Position numbers and translations under genes: made by a program
DNA from: Tistrella mobilis
GTDB taxonomy: Bacteria > Pseudomonadota > Alphaproteobacteria > Tistrellales > Tistrellaceae
Assembly: GCF_039634785.1 (NCBI RefSeq)
Contig: NZ_JBBIAB010000013.1
Span: 1 to 64,000 of the forward strand
Direction: 5' to 3'
Length of the DNA: 64,000 nt
Notes under the pieces: generated by a model
Seen by the model: only the letters and a program-made list of their open reading frames with translations
Told to the model about the DNA's origin: nothing
The model's database searches: none
Part shown: piece by piece, positions 1-11,400 of the stretch
Layout: the number at the start of each line of letters is the position of its first letter
Position numbering within the stretch: position 1 is the first letter of the stretch

Positions 1-249
1 CCCGGCCGCTCATAAACACGGCGGGTTTCCGTCGTCCACATTCTGTCCGCTCCCATTTCCTTTGGGGCGGCATCGAATCACAACAGATTCACCGGATTCA
101 ATAACATTCCGGACGGGCTCTCAGGCCAGGCCGTTCATAAACCCGGCGGGTTTCCGTCGTCCACATTCTGTCCGCTCCCGTTTCCTCTGGCGCGACAGAG
201 AATCACAACGGATTCACCGGATTCAATAACCTTCCGGACGGGCTCTCAG
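1..249. repeat. 125-bp direct tandem repeat, two copies
   Basis: Two head-to-tail copies of a 125-bp unit lie at about 1-124 and 126-249 and differ at only a few positions. Both contain the same inner words, for example TTTCCGTCGTCCACATTCTG and GGATTCAATAAC, and both end in GGACGGGCTCTCAG. The left copy is cut by the window edge, so the array may be longer. The unit length is not a multiple of three. The second copy ends about 30 bases before the GTG start of the large gene at 280, so the array is its upstream region or the remains of a duplicated 5' end. Confidence 0.85.
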
Positions 250-279
250 TCCTGGGATGCACCCCAGGGCCGCCTGACC

Positions 280-3200
280 GTGAACCTGCTGCTGGTGCCG
301 GTGGGCGACCCGGCCCAGCCGCTGGGCCCCCCGACAGCCCCGGCCTTTCAGGGCACGGCGCTGCGCCTTGCCGCCCATATCTCGGATGATCCGGGGCGGG
401 TGGCGACCCTGGCCGATGTGCCGGCCGGGCCCCAGGTCTTCGATCTGGCGCCGCCGCCCGGCCAGGCGGCGCTGTTCGACTGGCTGCGCGCCGAATTCAA
501 GCTCACCCTGCCCGAGACGGTGCATGTCCGCAGCGACGACTTCCGGCTGCGCAAATACCTGCCGCTCAGCTATCGCCGCTCCCATGGTTTCGTGGCGCCG
601 AAAACGCCGCTCGCCTCGATCGACGACACCTATCACTGCCTGCTGAAATGCCCGCCGCCCCCGACACGCCCCACCCCGCCCGAGACCGACGAAATGAGCT
701 GGGGCGAAGGCTTCGCCGTGCTGCTGCGCCAGCCGCCGGTGGCCCGCGCCGCCGGGCTGATCCACACCGTCACGCTCGACCTGCCGGAACCGGCGCCGGG
801 CCAGGCCCATCCGGGCGGCTGGCTGTTCTTCTCGCTGGCGGCCGGCCATCCCTTCGCGGCCGAGGCCGCCGCCGATCCGGGCTGGGCGAAGCTTTACGCC
901 ACCCGCCTGCCCCGGCTGGACCGGGCGGAGCCGCGGCCGGTCTTCACCGCCACGCTGTTCCCGGTGGCGGCGGATGCCGCGGCGGCGGCCGGTCTCGGCC
1001 CGCTGGACCAGGTGTTTCCGGAAGCCGCCGTCTTCGACGACGGTTTCGCCAAGATCGTCCATGCCCGCCAGCCGATCCATGCCGACGGCAGCGCCGAGGA
1101 TGCCGCCGGCGGCCCGCCGCTCCGGCTCGACCCCGGCATTCAGCTCGCCTGGGACGACGAGGACACGCTGGTCGCCACCAACCGCGCGATCGGCACCGAG
1201 ATGGACGGCTCGCTGCCGCCCGAGGCGCCGAGCGCGGTCTTCGGCTACCGGGTCGATGTGCGCGCGGCCGGCGATGCCGGCTGGACCTCGCTGCAGGCGG
1301 TCACCTCGCCCGGTTTCGCGGTCGGCGGGGCCGCGATCCCCGCCTTCGATGCCGAGGGCATCGTCGAGGTCCACCCCATGACCGTCGCCGGGCAGTTCTG
1401 GCTGCCGGTGTTCTTCGCCCGCTGGGCCGGCGGCTCGCTGGTCGCCCCCGGCGATGACGAGGTGCTGCTGCGCGGGCCGGCACGAACCGCGGCCCTGCCC
1501 TATTCCGGCACCGGCGCCGGGGCGGTGCCGCTGCGCTATGGCCGCGACTATGAATTCCGGGTGCGGCTGGCCGATACCACCGGCGGCGGCCCGGCGGCGG
1601 ATGCCGATCCGGTCAACCCGGCCGCGGCACCGGTGGCGCGCCAGGCCTTCCGCCGGATGATCCCGCCCGGCCCGGTGCGCAGCCGCGACCTGGACGGGGC
1701 CGGCGCCCACACGCCCCGGCATTTCCAGATCCACCGGCCGCGGATCGGCTATCCCCAGGCGGTGTTCACCGGCTTCCCCGGCGCTTTCGACCATCTGGCC
1801 GCGATCGGCCGCGCCAATCAGGGCCGGCCGCCGGCCGCCTGGGTGGTGCCGGATATGCCCGACCCCGATGCCGATCTGCTGGAGATCCGCGTCCTGGTCC
1901 AGGCGCCGCGCTTCGACCCGGCCGGCGGCGATGCCGGCTTCACCCTGCTGTACCGCACCACCCGCGCCTTCCCGGCGCTGGTCGATCCTGCCGCACCCGC
2001 GGTGCTGGACCTCACCCTCGACTGGGTGGATTGCGCGCGCCTTTCCGACATCGCCTGGCCGGTGGATGGCGGCCTGCCCGGCACCGGGCCGGTGGTGGTG
2101 CCGCGCGGCCGCAATGTCCGGGTGCTGGTGCGGGCGCTGGGCCGCGCGGATCCGGGCTATTTCGGGTCCGAGGCCGCGCGTCTGGGCAGCCCGGGAGAGC
2201 TGTGGCCGGGCACAGTGACGGTGCCGCTCTCGCCCGAACCGCCGCTGTTTGCGCCCACCACCGATCAGGAGCGTCTGGCCTCGGTCTTCCTGCAACCGGA
2301 AGTACCGCGCGCGGCCGAAACCGCGGTGGCGGCCGCCCAGCCGGGGGCCACGAAGCTGATGGTCACGCGGCTTGCCGCCGCAACCGGGCTGGTGGCAGAG
2401 GACGGCACGCTCTACGGGGTCCCCGGCCGGCGCACGGTTTTCGGCTGCGCCGGGCTGAAACATCACCTGGCGCCCGATGGCGGCGCGCTGACCCTGACCA
2501 GCCCGGTGGAACTGGAACAGGTCTGGCTGAACCTGGTGCGCCTCAGGCTGGATCGCGACTGGAGCTGGACGGGGTTGTCCAGCCCCGCCGTCACCGTCTC
2601 GCGGCGGGTGGAGCTGCTGCCGATCGGCCAGATCTCGACCCGGTCGCTCGGCAGCATATCGGTCGATCATGCGATCAACGGCCAGGCGCTCAGGGCCGCC
2701 CCCGACCGCGAGAGCCTGGATCTGGTCTTCCTCGACGCGCTGGAACCGCCCACCGGCCCCGACGGCCACCCTTACGAGGTCCGTCTGACCTATACGCTGA
2801 CCGCGCGTTTCGACGATGGCGGCACGCAATCGGTGGAGGTGGAAACCCGGCTGCCGGTCGCAACCGCGCCCAAGGTGGCGCCGAAACTGGTCTCGGCCGG
2901 CCATGCCTTTTCCGACTACACCATCCTTGGCGATTACGAGGCGACCGGCCGGCGGCGGCGCATGCTCTGGCTGGAATTCGAACCCGACCCCGCCCGCGAC
3001 CCGCGCGACATCATCTATGCCCGGGTGCTGCACCACACCCCGGATCCGATGCTGATGCCGGGCTGGGAACCGGCGGCCGACCCCGCCCCCTATGCCGGGC
3101 TCGACCTCGACCCCGAGGCGGTGCGGGTGATCCGCCCCGGCCAGGGCGACGACCATGCCGGGCTGAACGCCATGCAGCCCCTGATCAAGGCGGTGGACAG

Positions 3201-3900
3201 CGACGTGCATTACGCCCTGCCGCTGCCGGCCAATCTCTCCAGCCAGTCGCCGGAACTCTTCGGCTTCTTCACCTATGAATTCCGGGTCGGCCATCCGCAG
3301 GGCACCGAGGCGGCGCCCTTCTGGTCCACCGCCCAGGGCCGCTTCGGCCCGGCGCTGGTGATCGAGGGCGTGCAGCACCCGGCGCCCGATCTCGCCTGCG
3401 CCATCCGCCGCACCCGCGCCGGCATCACCGCCAGTGCGGGCTATGCGGTGGCGGTGCAGGATGGCCGGGTGATGCGCATCCAGCCGCCCAACACCGAAAT
3501 CTGGTTCGTGCTCTACGGCCGGGTGATGCAGGCCGACGGCCAGAGCTGGCGCAACATCCAGCTCGACCTCCGCCGCGCCCAACCGGCCCCCCGCCGCCCG
3601 ACCCAGGGCCGCCCCGGCCTCGGGCATCCTGGCGCCGGGAATCCTGGCCTCGGGCACCTCGGCACACACCACCTCGCCCCCACCGGCCACACCGCCTGGA
3701 CCACCGCCGACATCGAAGCCCGCCTCGCCGCCTTCGGCTTCGACGACGCCACGCCGCTCACCGCACTCGCCATCGAACTCCTCCCCGAACCCAACGGCGC
3801 CTTCGACGCGCCGCTGGCGGGCGATCTGGGCCAGGTGAGGATCCTGCGCACCTCGCCGCTGGTGGCGGTGGGTGGGGCGTGTTGTCCGCCGGAGGTGTGA
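280..3900 (+). CDS. Very large protein of unknown function, 1206 aa
   Basis: I do not recognise this family. The protein is rich in Pro, Ala, Gly and Asp and has no visible transmembrane segment or signal peptide. Several stretches have the alternating pattern of beta-sandwich (fibronectin-III-like) modules, such as the region around residues 310-460. A Gly/Pro/His low-complexity tract sits at about residues 1105-1130. GTG at 280 is the first usable start. The frame stays open upstream through the tandem repeat to a stop at position 13, and the stretch just before the GTG (SWDAPQGRLTVN) looks like coding sequence, so the true N-terminus may be longer or may have been disrupted by the repeat. 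Function cannot be assigned. Confidence 0.75.
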   Translation: MNLLLVPVGDPAQPLGPPTAPAFQGTALRLAAHISDDPGRVATLADVPAGPQVFDLAPPPGQAALFDWLRAEFKLTLPETVHVRSDDFRLRKYLPLSYRRSHGFVAPKTPLASIDDTYHCLLKCPPPPTRPTPPETDEMSWGEGFAVLLRQPPVARAAGLIHTVTLDLPEPAPGQAHPGGWLFFSLAAGHPFAAEAAADPGWAKLYATRLPRLDRAEPRPVFTATLFPVAADAAAAAGLGPLDQVFPEAAVFDDGFAKIVHARQPIHADGSAEDAAGGPPLRLDPGIQLAWDDEDTLVATNRAIGTEMDGSLPPEAPSAVFGYRVDVRAAGDAGWTSLQAVTSPGFAVGGAAIPAFDAEGIVEVHPMTVAGQFWLPVFFARWAGGSLVAPGDDEVLLRGPARTAALPYSGTGAGAVPLRYGRDYEFRVRLADTTGGGPAADADPVNPAAAPVARQAFRRMIPPGPVRSRDLDGAGAHTPRHFQIHRPRIGYPQAVFTGFPGAFDHLAAIGRANQGRPPAAWVVPDMPDPDADLLEIRVLVQAPRFDPAGGDAGFTLLYRTTRAFPALVDPAAPAVLDLTLDWVDCARLSDIAWPVDGGLPGTGPVVVPRGRNVRVLVRALGRADPGYFGSEAARLGSPGELWPGTVTVPLSPEPPLFAPTTDQERLASVFLQPEVPRAAETAVAAAQPGATKLMVTRLAAATGLVAEDGTLYGVPGRRTVFGCAGLKHHLAPDGGALTLTSPVELEQVWLNLVRLRLDRDWSWTGLSSPAVTVSRRVELLPIGQISTRSLGSISVDHAINGQALRAAPDRESLDLVFLDALEPPTGPDGHPYEVRLTYTLTARFDDGGTQSVEVETRLPVATAPKVAPKLVSAGHAFSDYTILGDYEATGRRRRMLWLEFEPDPARDPRDIIYARVLHHTPDPMLMPGWEPAADPAPYAGLDLDPEAVRVIRPGQGDDHAGLNAMQPLIKAVDSDVHYALPLPANLSSQSPELFGFFTYEFRVGHPQGTEAAPFWSTAQGRFGPALVIEGVQHPAPDLACAIRRTRAGITASAGYAVAVQDGRVMRIQPPNTEIWFVLYGRVMQADGQSWRNIQLDLRRAQPAPRRPTQGRPGLGHPGAGNPGLGHLGTHHLAPTGHTAWTTADIEARLAAFGFDDATPLTALAIELLPEPNGAFDAPLAGDLGQVRILRTSPLVAVGGACCPPEV

Positions 3901-3965
3901 TCCGGAAGATCACGTAGAAGAGCCACTTCGCTCGCGACACCACGGGGTTGGGTCACCCCTGGCTC

Positions 3966-4245
3966 TCACCGGGTCTTCCCCGCGACCGTCAAGGCACAAC
4001 GCTCGGCACGGTCGCGGATCATGCCAGCACACTGCTCACTGGCCGGTCGGTCCAAGCCGGACGGCGCAAGGTCCTCTGCGACGACTGAACGGCTCCGCCC
4101 GCTTCGGCAGCGAGGCGGACAAGGGCGGCACCTCTGCATCGCCCAGCCACTCCGGCGCATATGCGAAGCCGAGTTCACCGTGCGGGTTCTGTGTCAGCTG
4201 GCCGACCAGGCGCCCGTCCCACCAGATATCGAGGGCGCGCGTCAT
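3966..4245 (-). pseudogene. hipA: HipA-like kinase remnant
   Basis: The reading frame starts at ATG 4245 and overlaps the hipB stop as ATGA. It encodes about 50 residues typical of the HipA N-terminal subdomain: IWWDGRLVGQL, HGELGFAY and LPKRAEPFSRR. The match then stops abruptly and the frame ends at 4036, giving 69 aa instead of the usual 400 or more. A short stretch in another frame down to 3966 (RDRAERCALTV) could be the original C-terminal end. That would mean an internal deletion removed the whole kinase core. No active HipA toxin can be made from this locus. The N-terminal assignment is fairly secure; the C-terminal scrap is a guess. Confidence 0.65.
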
Positions 4246-4484
4246 GCCTTCCGCCCTCCGTTGGTATCGGGCGGCGGTGTGATAGCGAAGGAGCATCCAA
4301 GGGCCGCCAGGACCTGAAGCGTCTTGCCGATCTGCGCGGTCGGCTTGCCCGCTTCGAGATCGACGATGAAGCGCAAGCCGACCCCGGCTGCGCCCGCAAG
4401 CTCGTCCTGCCGCAGGCCTGCGGCCTTGCGGGTGGCGCGGACAATGTCGCCGATCTCGGCAGGGGTGAGCGTGCGTCTGGCCAT
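4242..4484 (-). CDS. hipB: HipB-like antitoxin / XRE-family DNA-binding protein
   Basis: An 80-aa protein with one Cro/C1-type helix-turn-helix: a first helix around IGDIVRATRKAAGLRQDELA, then the recognition segment GAAGVGLRFIVDLEAGKPTAQIG, which is typical of HipB. It would repress its own operon and neutralise HipA. The start at 4484 is chosen because the HTH begins soon after it and a GGGAAAG Shine-Dalgarno-like stretch precedes it. That stretch lies inside the nearer of two identical palindromes, so bound repressor would also cover the ribosome site. The stop overlaps the hipA remnant start by 4 bases. With HipA truncated, this is an orphan repressor that may still bind DNA. Confidence 0.75.
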   Translation of the reverse strand: MARRTLTPAEIGDIVRATRKAAGLRQDELAGAAGVGLRFIVDLEAGKPTAQIGKTLQVLAALGCSFAITPPPDTNGGRKA

Positions 4485-4488
4485 GATC

Positions 4489-4504
4489 TTTCCCGATCGG
4501 GAAA
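4489..4504. promoter_or_regulatory. HipB operator palindrome, proximal copy
   Basis: The perfect 16-bp palindrome TTTCCCGATCGGGAAA lies immediately upstream of the hipB start and covers its ribosome-binding site. It is identical to the distal copy at 4538-4553, with centres 49 bp apart. Paired operators upstream of hipB are known for HipBA autoregulation; binding here is inferred. Confidence 0.75.
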
Positions 4505-4537
4505 TTATGATCGAGCCCCGGAGATTGTCCATTAAAA

Positions 4538-4553
4538 TTTCCCGATCGGGAAA
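4538..4553. promoter_or_regulatory. HipB operator palindrome, distal copy
   Basis: Second perfect copy of TTTCCCGATCGGGAAA, 49 bp from the proximal copy. The hipB promoter probably lies in the AT-richer stretch between the two copies. Confidence 0.75.
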
Positions 4554-4619
4554 GCACCTCGCGCGCATCATGGTGGCGAACCGTCTTAGAGAGACATAAA
4601 AGGCAACCGCGGTCTCGGC

Positions 4620-4654
4620 AAAAAAAGCCCCGACAGGCCCAAACCCGCCGGGGC
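4620..4654 (-). terminator. Rho-independent terminator of the catalase gene
   Basis: Read on the minus strand, the stem GCCCCG/CGGGGC is followed by seven T residues. It lies 26 bases past the catalase stop codon. Confidence 0.8.
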
Positions 4655-4679
4655 AATCCTTCATCAAAGACGGCCGCCC

Positions 4680-6800
<2,121 letters not shown>

Positions 6801-6870
6801 CTGGTCGGGGCTCCGCTGGCGGGATCAGGCGATCCGGGGCTGGCTGAGTGAAGGGGGCAAAGAGAGGGAG

Positions 6871-6920
6871 GGCGGGCGGCCCGGCCGGGGAGGCGGGGCG
6901 GAGCGGCCGGGCCGCCCGCC
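6871..6920 (-). terminator. Strong GC hairpin downstream of the CBS gene
   Basis: A perfect 16-bp inverted repeat (GGCGGGCGGCCCGGCC and its complement) with an 18-nt loop lies 14 bases past the CBS-gene stop. A pyrimidine-rich tract, not a clean T-run, follows on the minus strand. It is a likely transcript end or stabiliser. Confidence 0.55.
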
Positions 6921-6934
6921 GACGGGGGCAGGGC

Positions 6935-7408
6935 TCAGCGCCCGCCGCCGCCATTTCCGGCCGAGCCGTGCCCGGCGCGGCTCTGGTTGTGCGCACCGCC
7001 CGGGACGACCACGCCGGTCATCGCGGTGCCGGTGGAGTCCGGCGAATAGCCGAGAGCGCTGTCGGCCAGCGACAGCACGCCGACCAGCCGGTCCTGCCGG
7101 TTCATCACCGGGATGCGGCGGACCTGAATGTCGCCCATGTTCTGGACGACATGCTCCACATCCTCGTCCTCGTAGCAGTATTTCACGTCGCGGGTCATGA
7201 CCTCGGCGACCTTGGCGGACCCGTCGCGGCCGGCACCGACGCCGCGAATCGCGATGTCGCGATCGGTCACCGCGCCGACCAGACGGTCGTTCTCGCCGAC
7301 CGGCATATAGCCGATGTCGCAATCCGCCATCCGCTCCGCCACCGCCCGCAGGCTTTCATTCGGCGTGGCAAGCTGGATGTTGCGGTTCATGAGTTCCTGG
7401 ACCTGCAT
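6935..7408 (-). CDS. CBS-domain pair protein
   Basis: A 157-aa protein made almost entirely of two CBS motifs, at roughly residues 5-60 (NRNIQLATPNESLRAVAERM, VGAVTDRDIAIR) and 67-122 (MTRDVKYCYEDEDVEHVVQNM, VGVLSLADSALG). Such Bateman modules bind adenine nucleotides and act as energy or stress sensors. There is no attached catalytic domain. The last 30 residues are a Gly/Ser-rich tail. ATG 7408 is preferred because it places the first CBS motif at the N-terminus and has GGAG upstream; the frame is open further upstream but is low-complexity there. It is transcribed in the same direction as katE and lies upstream of it, so a shared stress-response role is possible. Confidence 0.85.
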   Translation of the reverse strand: MQVQELMNRNIQLATPNESLRAVAERMADCDIGYMPVGENDRLVGAVTDRDIAIRGVGAGRDGSAKVAEVMTRDVKYCYEDEDVEHVVQNMGDIQVRRIPVMNRQDRLVGVLSLADSALGYSPDSTGTAMTGVVVPGGAHNQSRAGHGSAGNGGGGR

Positions 7409-7578
7409 GTCTCGATACTCCGTCACGGTGCCCGGCCGGAAAGACGGGGGCCGGGCCAGGGTGTGTCGGGGATCCGGGTGCGTCGGGATCTGGGCGCTCA
7501 ACGCGCCCCGGCGGCGATGGTTCCGGAACGGATCGCGCGGAGAGGCGATTGAGGGGCCGTATCCCCAAGGAGCCCGCC

Positions 7579-8289
7579 ATGCCCGCCCCCTCTCTCGACG
7601 ACCACCCCGACAGCCAGACGGCCATCCGCTCGCTCGACGAGGCCCGCCGGCAGGCGGAAGGCTGCCGGCGCTGCGATCTCTGGGCCAATGCCACCCGCAC
7701 CGTGTTCGGCGAGGGCCCGCCATCGGTGGAAGGGGTGACGGGGGAAGGGGTGACGGCGGAAGGGGTGACGGGGGAAGGGGCGGCGGGGGGCCCCCGGCTG
7801 ATGCTGGTCGGCGAACAGCCCGGCGATCGCGAAGACCGGGCCGGTCATCCCTTCGTCGGCCCGGCGGGCGCGGTTCTGGACCGGGCGCTGGCCGAGGCGG
7901 GCATCGATCGGGCGCGGGTCTATGTCACCAACGCGGTCAAGCACTTCAAGAACGAGCCCAGGGGTAAGCGCCGGCTGCACAGGCGCCCGGATGCCGGCGA
8001 AATCGACCGCTGCCGCTGGTGGCTGGAGCTGGAACGCCGCTTCGTGCGCCCGCAGGTGATCGTTGCGCTGGGGGCAAGCGCCGCCCGGGCGCTCACCGGC
8101 CATGCGGTCACCATCTCGCGGGTCCGCCGCCGGGTGCTGGCCCTGGGCGAGGCCGGGGTCGCACCGGCGGCCCGACTGCTGGTCACCACCCACCCCTCCT
8201 GCATCCTCCGCCAGCGCGACGACGCCGCCCGCCGGCGGATTTTCGAGGCGGTGATCACCGATCTGGTTCTGGCCGCCCGCCAGACATGA
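7579..8289 (+). CDS. udgX: UdgX-type uracil-DNA glycosylase
   Basis: A 236-aa member of the uracil-DNA glycosylase superfamily, UdgX branch. Motif A is GEQPGDREDRAGHPFVGPAG (from about residue 78). The UdgX-specific loop is GKRRLHRRP (about 129-137), whose His is known in the mycobacterial enzyme to attach covalently to the DNA after uracil removal. HPSCILR near the C-terminus is motif B. Cys29, Cys32 and Cys145 are candidate ligands of the family's Fe-S cluster. AAGGAG is 6 bases before ATG 7579, which decides the start. Oddly, residues about 50-70 are a repeat insert (EGVTG units) encoded by four 15-bp tandem copies. Confidence 0.9.
   Translation: MPAPSLDDHPDSQTAIRSLDEARRQAEGCRRCDLWANATRTVFGEGPPSVEGVTGEGVTAEGVTGEGAAGGPRLMLVGEQPGDREDRAGHPFVGPAGAVLDRALAEAGIDRARVYVTNAVKHFKNEPRGKRRLHRRPDAGEIDRCRWWLELERRFVRPQVIVALGASAARALTGHAVTISRVRRRVLALGEAGVAPAARLLVTTHPSCILRQRDDAARRRIFEAVITDLVLAARQT
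7728..7787 (+). repeat. Four 15-bp in-frame tandem repeats inside udgX
   Basis: Four consecutive units of the type GGAAGGGGTGACGGG, each 15 bp (five codons), with small changes in units two and four. They encode an EGVTG-like low-complexity insert between the N-terminal Cys pair and motif A. Copy number can change without breaking the frame. Confidence 0.85.
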
Positions 8290-8498
8290 GGCCCGGCTTG
8301 CCGGTGCACATGCCGGATCTCTGATGCGCAGTGTGCAACGATCTTTGAAGGTGGACCTCTCAGGCATCAATGAACGTCCATAAAGCCGCCGGGATGACTT
8401 GCAGGTGACACAACCTGCACTCTACTCTGCTCGAAAATCAGGGTCATGCCGGCGGTCGAACCGGCAGGCCCGGGGTAGTCGGGCAGCGGGAGGCTATC

Positions 8499-11400
8499 GT
8501 GAGCGTGATCGGTCGGGCAGGTCCGGGCGGGCGGCAGGATGCGGCGGCAGAGACCATCGCAGAGGCCGCACCTATATCACCGCTGCCGCTGTCGGGTGCG
8601 CAGGCCGGGATCTGGGCCGATCTGACGTCGGGCGGGGTCGGCCCTGCCGGCTACAACATCGCCGACCGGATCGATCTGGACGGGCCGCTCGACCCCGCGG
8701 CACTCTGCACCGCCATCCGGCTGACCGATCAGGCGACAGAGGCGGTGCGGCTGCGCTTCATGGTCGACGAGAGCGGCACCCCCTGGCAGTGGCTCGCCGA
8801 TGCGCCGGGCCGGTTCGATTTTGCCCGCATCGACCTCTCGGACGCCGACGACCCCGAACTGCTCGCCCAAGAGGCCTTCGAAGCGCTGCAGGCCCGCCCC
8901 TTCGACACCGCCCACGGGCCGCTCTGCCGCCATCAGCTGCTGCGGCTGGCGCCCGACCGCCATCGCTGGATCCGCTGCTATCATCACCTGATCGTGGACG
9001 GTCAGGCGGGCATCATTCTGGCCGGCACCGTGGGGCGGATCTACACCGCCCTCGTCCGCGGCGACGCCCTGCCCGACCGGGATCTGCCGGCCTTCACCGA
9101 CCATCTGGCGCGCGAAGCCGCCCATGTCGCCGGCCCGGGTGCCCGGGCCGATGCCGCCTGGTGGCGCAGCCGTCTGGACGGGCTGCCGGCCACGGCCGGC
9201 TTCCGGCCGGCCTCCACCGCCTCCGCCCGCTTCGACGGGCGGACCGGATCGGTGACCCGCCCGCTCGGCGCGGCGCGGCTGGCGGCGATGGACCAGGTGG
9301 CGCGCAGGCATGGCCTCGGCTCGCGCAGCAGCCTGGCGCTGGCGCTGTTTCTGGTGCTGCTGGGCCGGGTGGCCGGCACCGACACGCCCGTCTGCAACGT
9401 GCCGCTCGGCAATCGCATGGGGCGCGCGGAGCGGCGCACCCCGGGCGAATTCGCCTATACCGTCCCGACCGGCACCCGGATCGACGGCACCGAAAGCCTG
9501 GCCGGGCTTGCCCGGCGGATCGGTGCCATGACCCGCCGCGACCTCCGGCACATGCGCCTCGCACCCATGCGCTGGCCCGAGGCCGGCTTCTTCCCCGACA
9601 GGCCGGCCAGCCGCGGCGCGATGTTCAATGCCATGGACCTGCCCGCGACCTATGGCTTCGACGGGTTGCAGGTGCGGGTGGCGGACTCGATCTTCGGCGA
9701 GTTGCACGACGTGATGGCCTGTCTGCGGACCTACGGCGCCGCCGATGCCTCGGACATGCAGTGGAGCTTCCCGCCCGCCCGCATCGACCGGGCCCGGGTG
9801 GAAAGGCTGGCCGCCGCCTTCGACACCATGCTCGATGCCGCCCTCGCCGATCCGACGCAGCCGGTGGATCACCTGCCGGCGGGCGATCTGCCGTCACCCG
9901 TCGACACCGCCGGGCCGGTCCCGCCGCAGCCGGCGACGGCGCTGATCGACACCGCCACGCGCACGGCGCTTGAAGCCGAAGTCACCCGGCTGTTCGCCGA
10001 CCTGCTGGATGCCCCGGGGCTCGGCGCCGACGACGATCTCACCGCCCACGGCCTGCACTCCCTGCGCGCGATCCGCGCGGTGGCGCCGATCAGCCGGCTG
10101 ATCGGACGCGAGGTGACGGTGGCCGACATCCTGGATCATCCCTCGGCCGCGGCCCTGGTCGGCCATCTGTTCGGCCATCTCTCGGGGCCGCTTGAGACGG
10201 CGGCAGCGGCGGAAGAAATCCGACATACACAGGTTGCAGCATCTACGGAAACAACCTCTTTCCGGTTGCCGGCCCGGCTGGAGGGGCAATGGCTTGCCCG
10301 ACGCGATGCCGGGCCCGGCACCAGCTATTCCATCGGGGTGATCTGCGACCTGCCGGCCGGGACCACGGCAGCGGCCCTTGAACAGGCCCTGCACCGGCTG
10401 CTCGACCGGCATCCGGCCCTGCGCTCGACCTTCGCCGAGGATGCCGGCGGCCAGGTCGTGCAGCGGGTCGGGCCGGTGCCGCCGATCCGGCTGGCCGGCT
10501 ATGACGATGCGGCGGAAATGCTGGCGCCCTTCGACCCGGCGACCGGGCCGCTGATCCGCTTCGGCTGGGAGGCGGACCAGCCCGAGCGGTTGCGGGTGGT
10601 GGCCGATCATCTGGTCTTCGACGGCGAAAGCCGGGCGGTGTTCCAGCGGCAGTTGACCGCCCTGCTGACCGGGCAGCCCCTGCCGCCGCCGGCACCGGCC
10701 GATCCCGGTGCGCTCGACGCCGCGACAGAGGCGGCGGCGCGCGCCTTCTGGGCCCCGCGCCTCGCCCGGCTGCCCGAACGGGCCCTTGCCGCCGAACCCG
10801 ATCCGGTCCCGCCGGGGGATGGCCGCCGGGCGATGATCCGGCTGGCGCCGGAAACCGCCCGGGCGCTGCACGGCCTGACCGGCCGGGGCGCCACGCCGAC
10901 GGCGGTCTGGATCGCGATTGCAACCACAGCCCTGTGGCGAATTCTTGAAGACACGGAAAGGTTGTCGGTCGGCGTCACCTTTGCCGGGCGCGGTCGCCGC
11001 GACACCACCGATGCCATCGGGTGTTTTGTGAATTTGCTTCCTGTGGTTGTTGAACCGACCGCAGACGAGGCCCTGCCCCAGCTGGCCCGGCGGATCGGCC
11101 GCGACATTTCTCAGGTGCTGACCGTCCAGGATTATCCGCTCTCCCGGCTGTCGGCAGACTGGGCGCGCGCGGTGCCCGGCCGCGGGCCCGAACCGATCGA
11201 TGTGGTCTGCACGCTGGAAAACGACCTCTCGGCGCTGGAAGCCGCCGATATCTCTTTCGCCACCGGCAAATTCCCGCTGCTGATCGGGCTGATGTGGCAG
11301 GGCGATGCGGCCGCGCTCAACATCGAATACGACCCGGCCCGCTTCGGCAGCGCCTGGATCGGCCGGCTGCAGACGATGATCACCCGGCTGATTGCCGCCG

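Noticed and set aside
223-3690. Long minus-strand frame opposite the 1206-aa gene
   Set aside because: The protein is repetitive Arg/Gly/Ala sequence; the plus-strand frame has more balanced composition. Since neither has a known family, some doubt remains.
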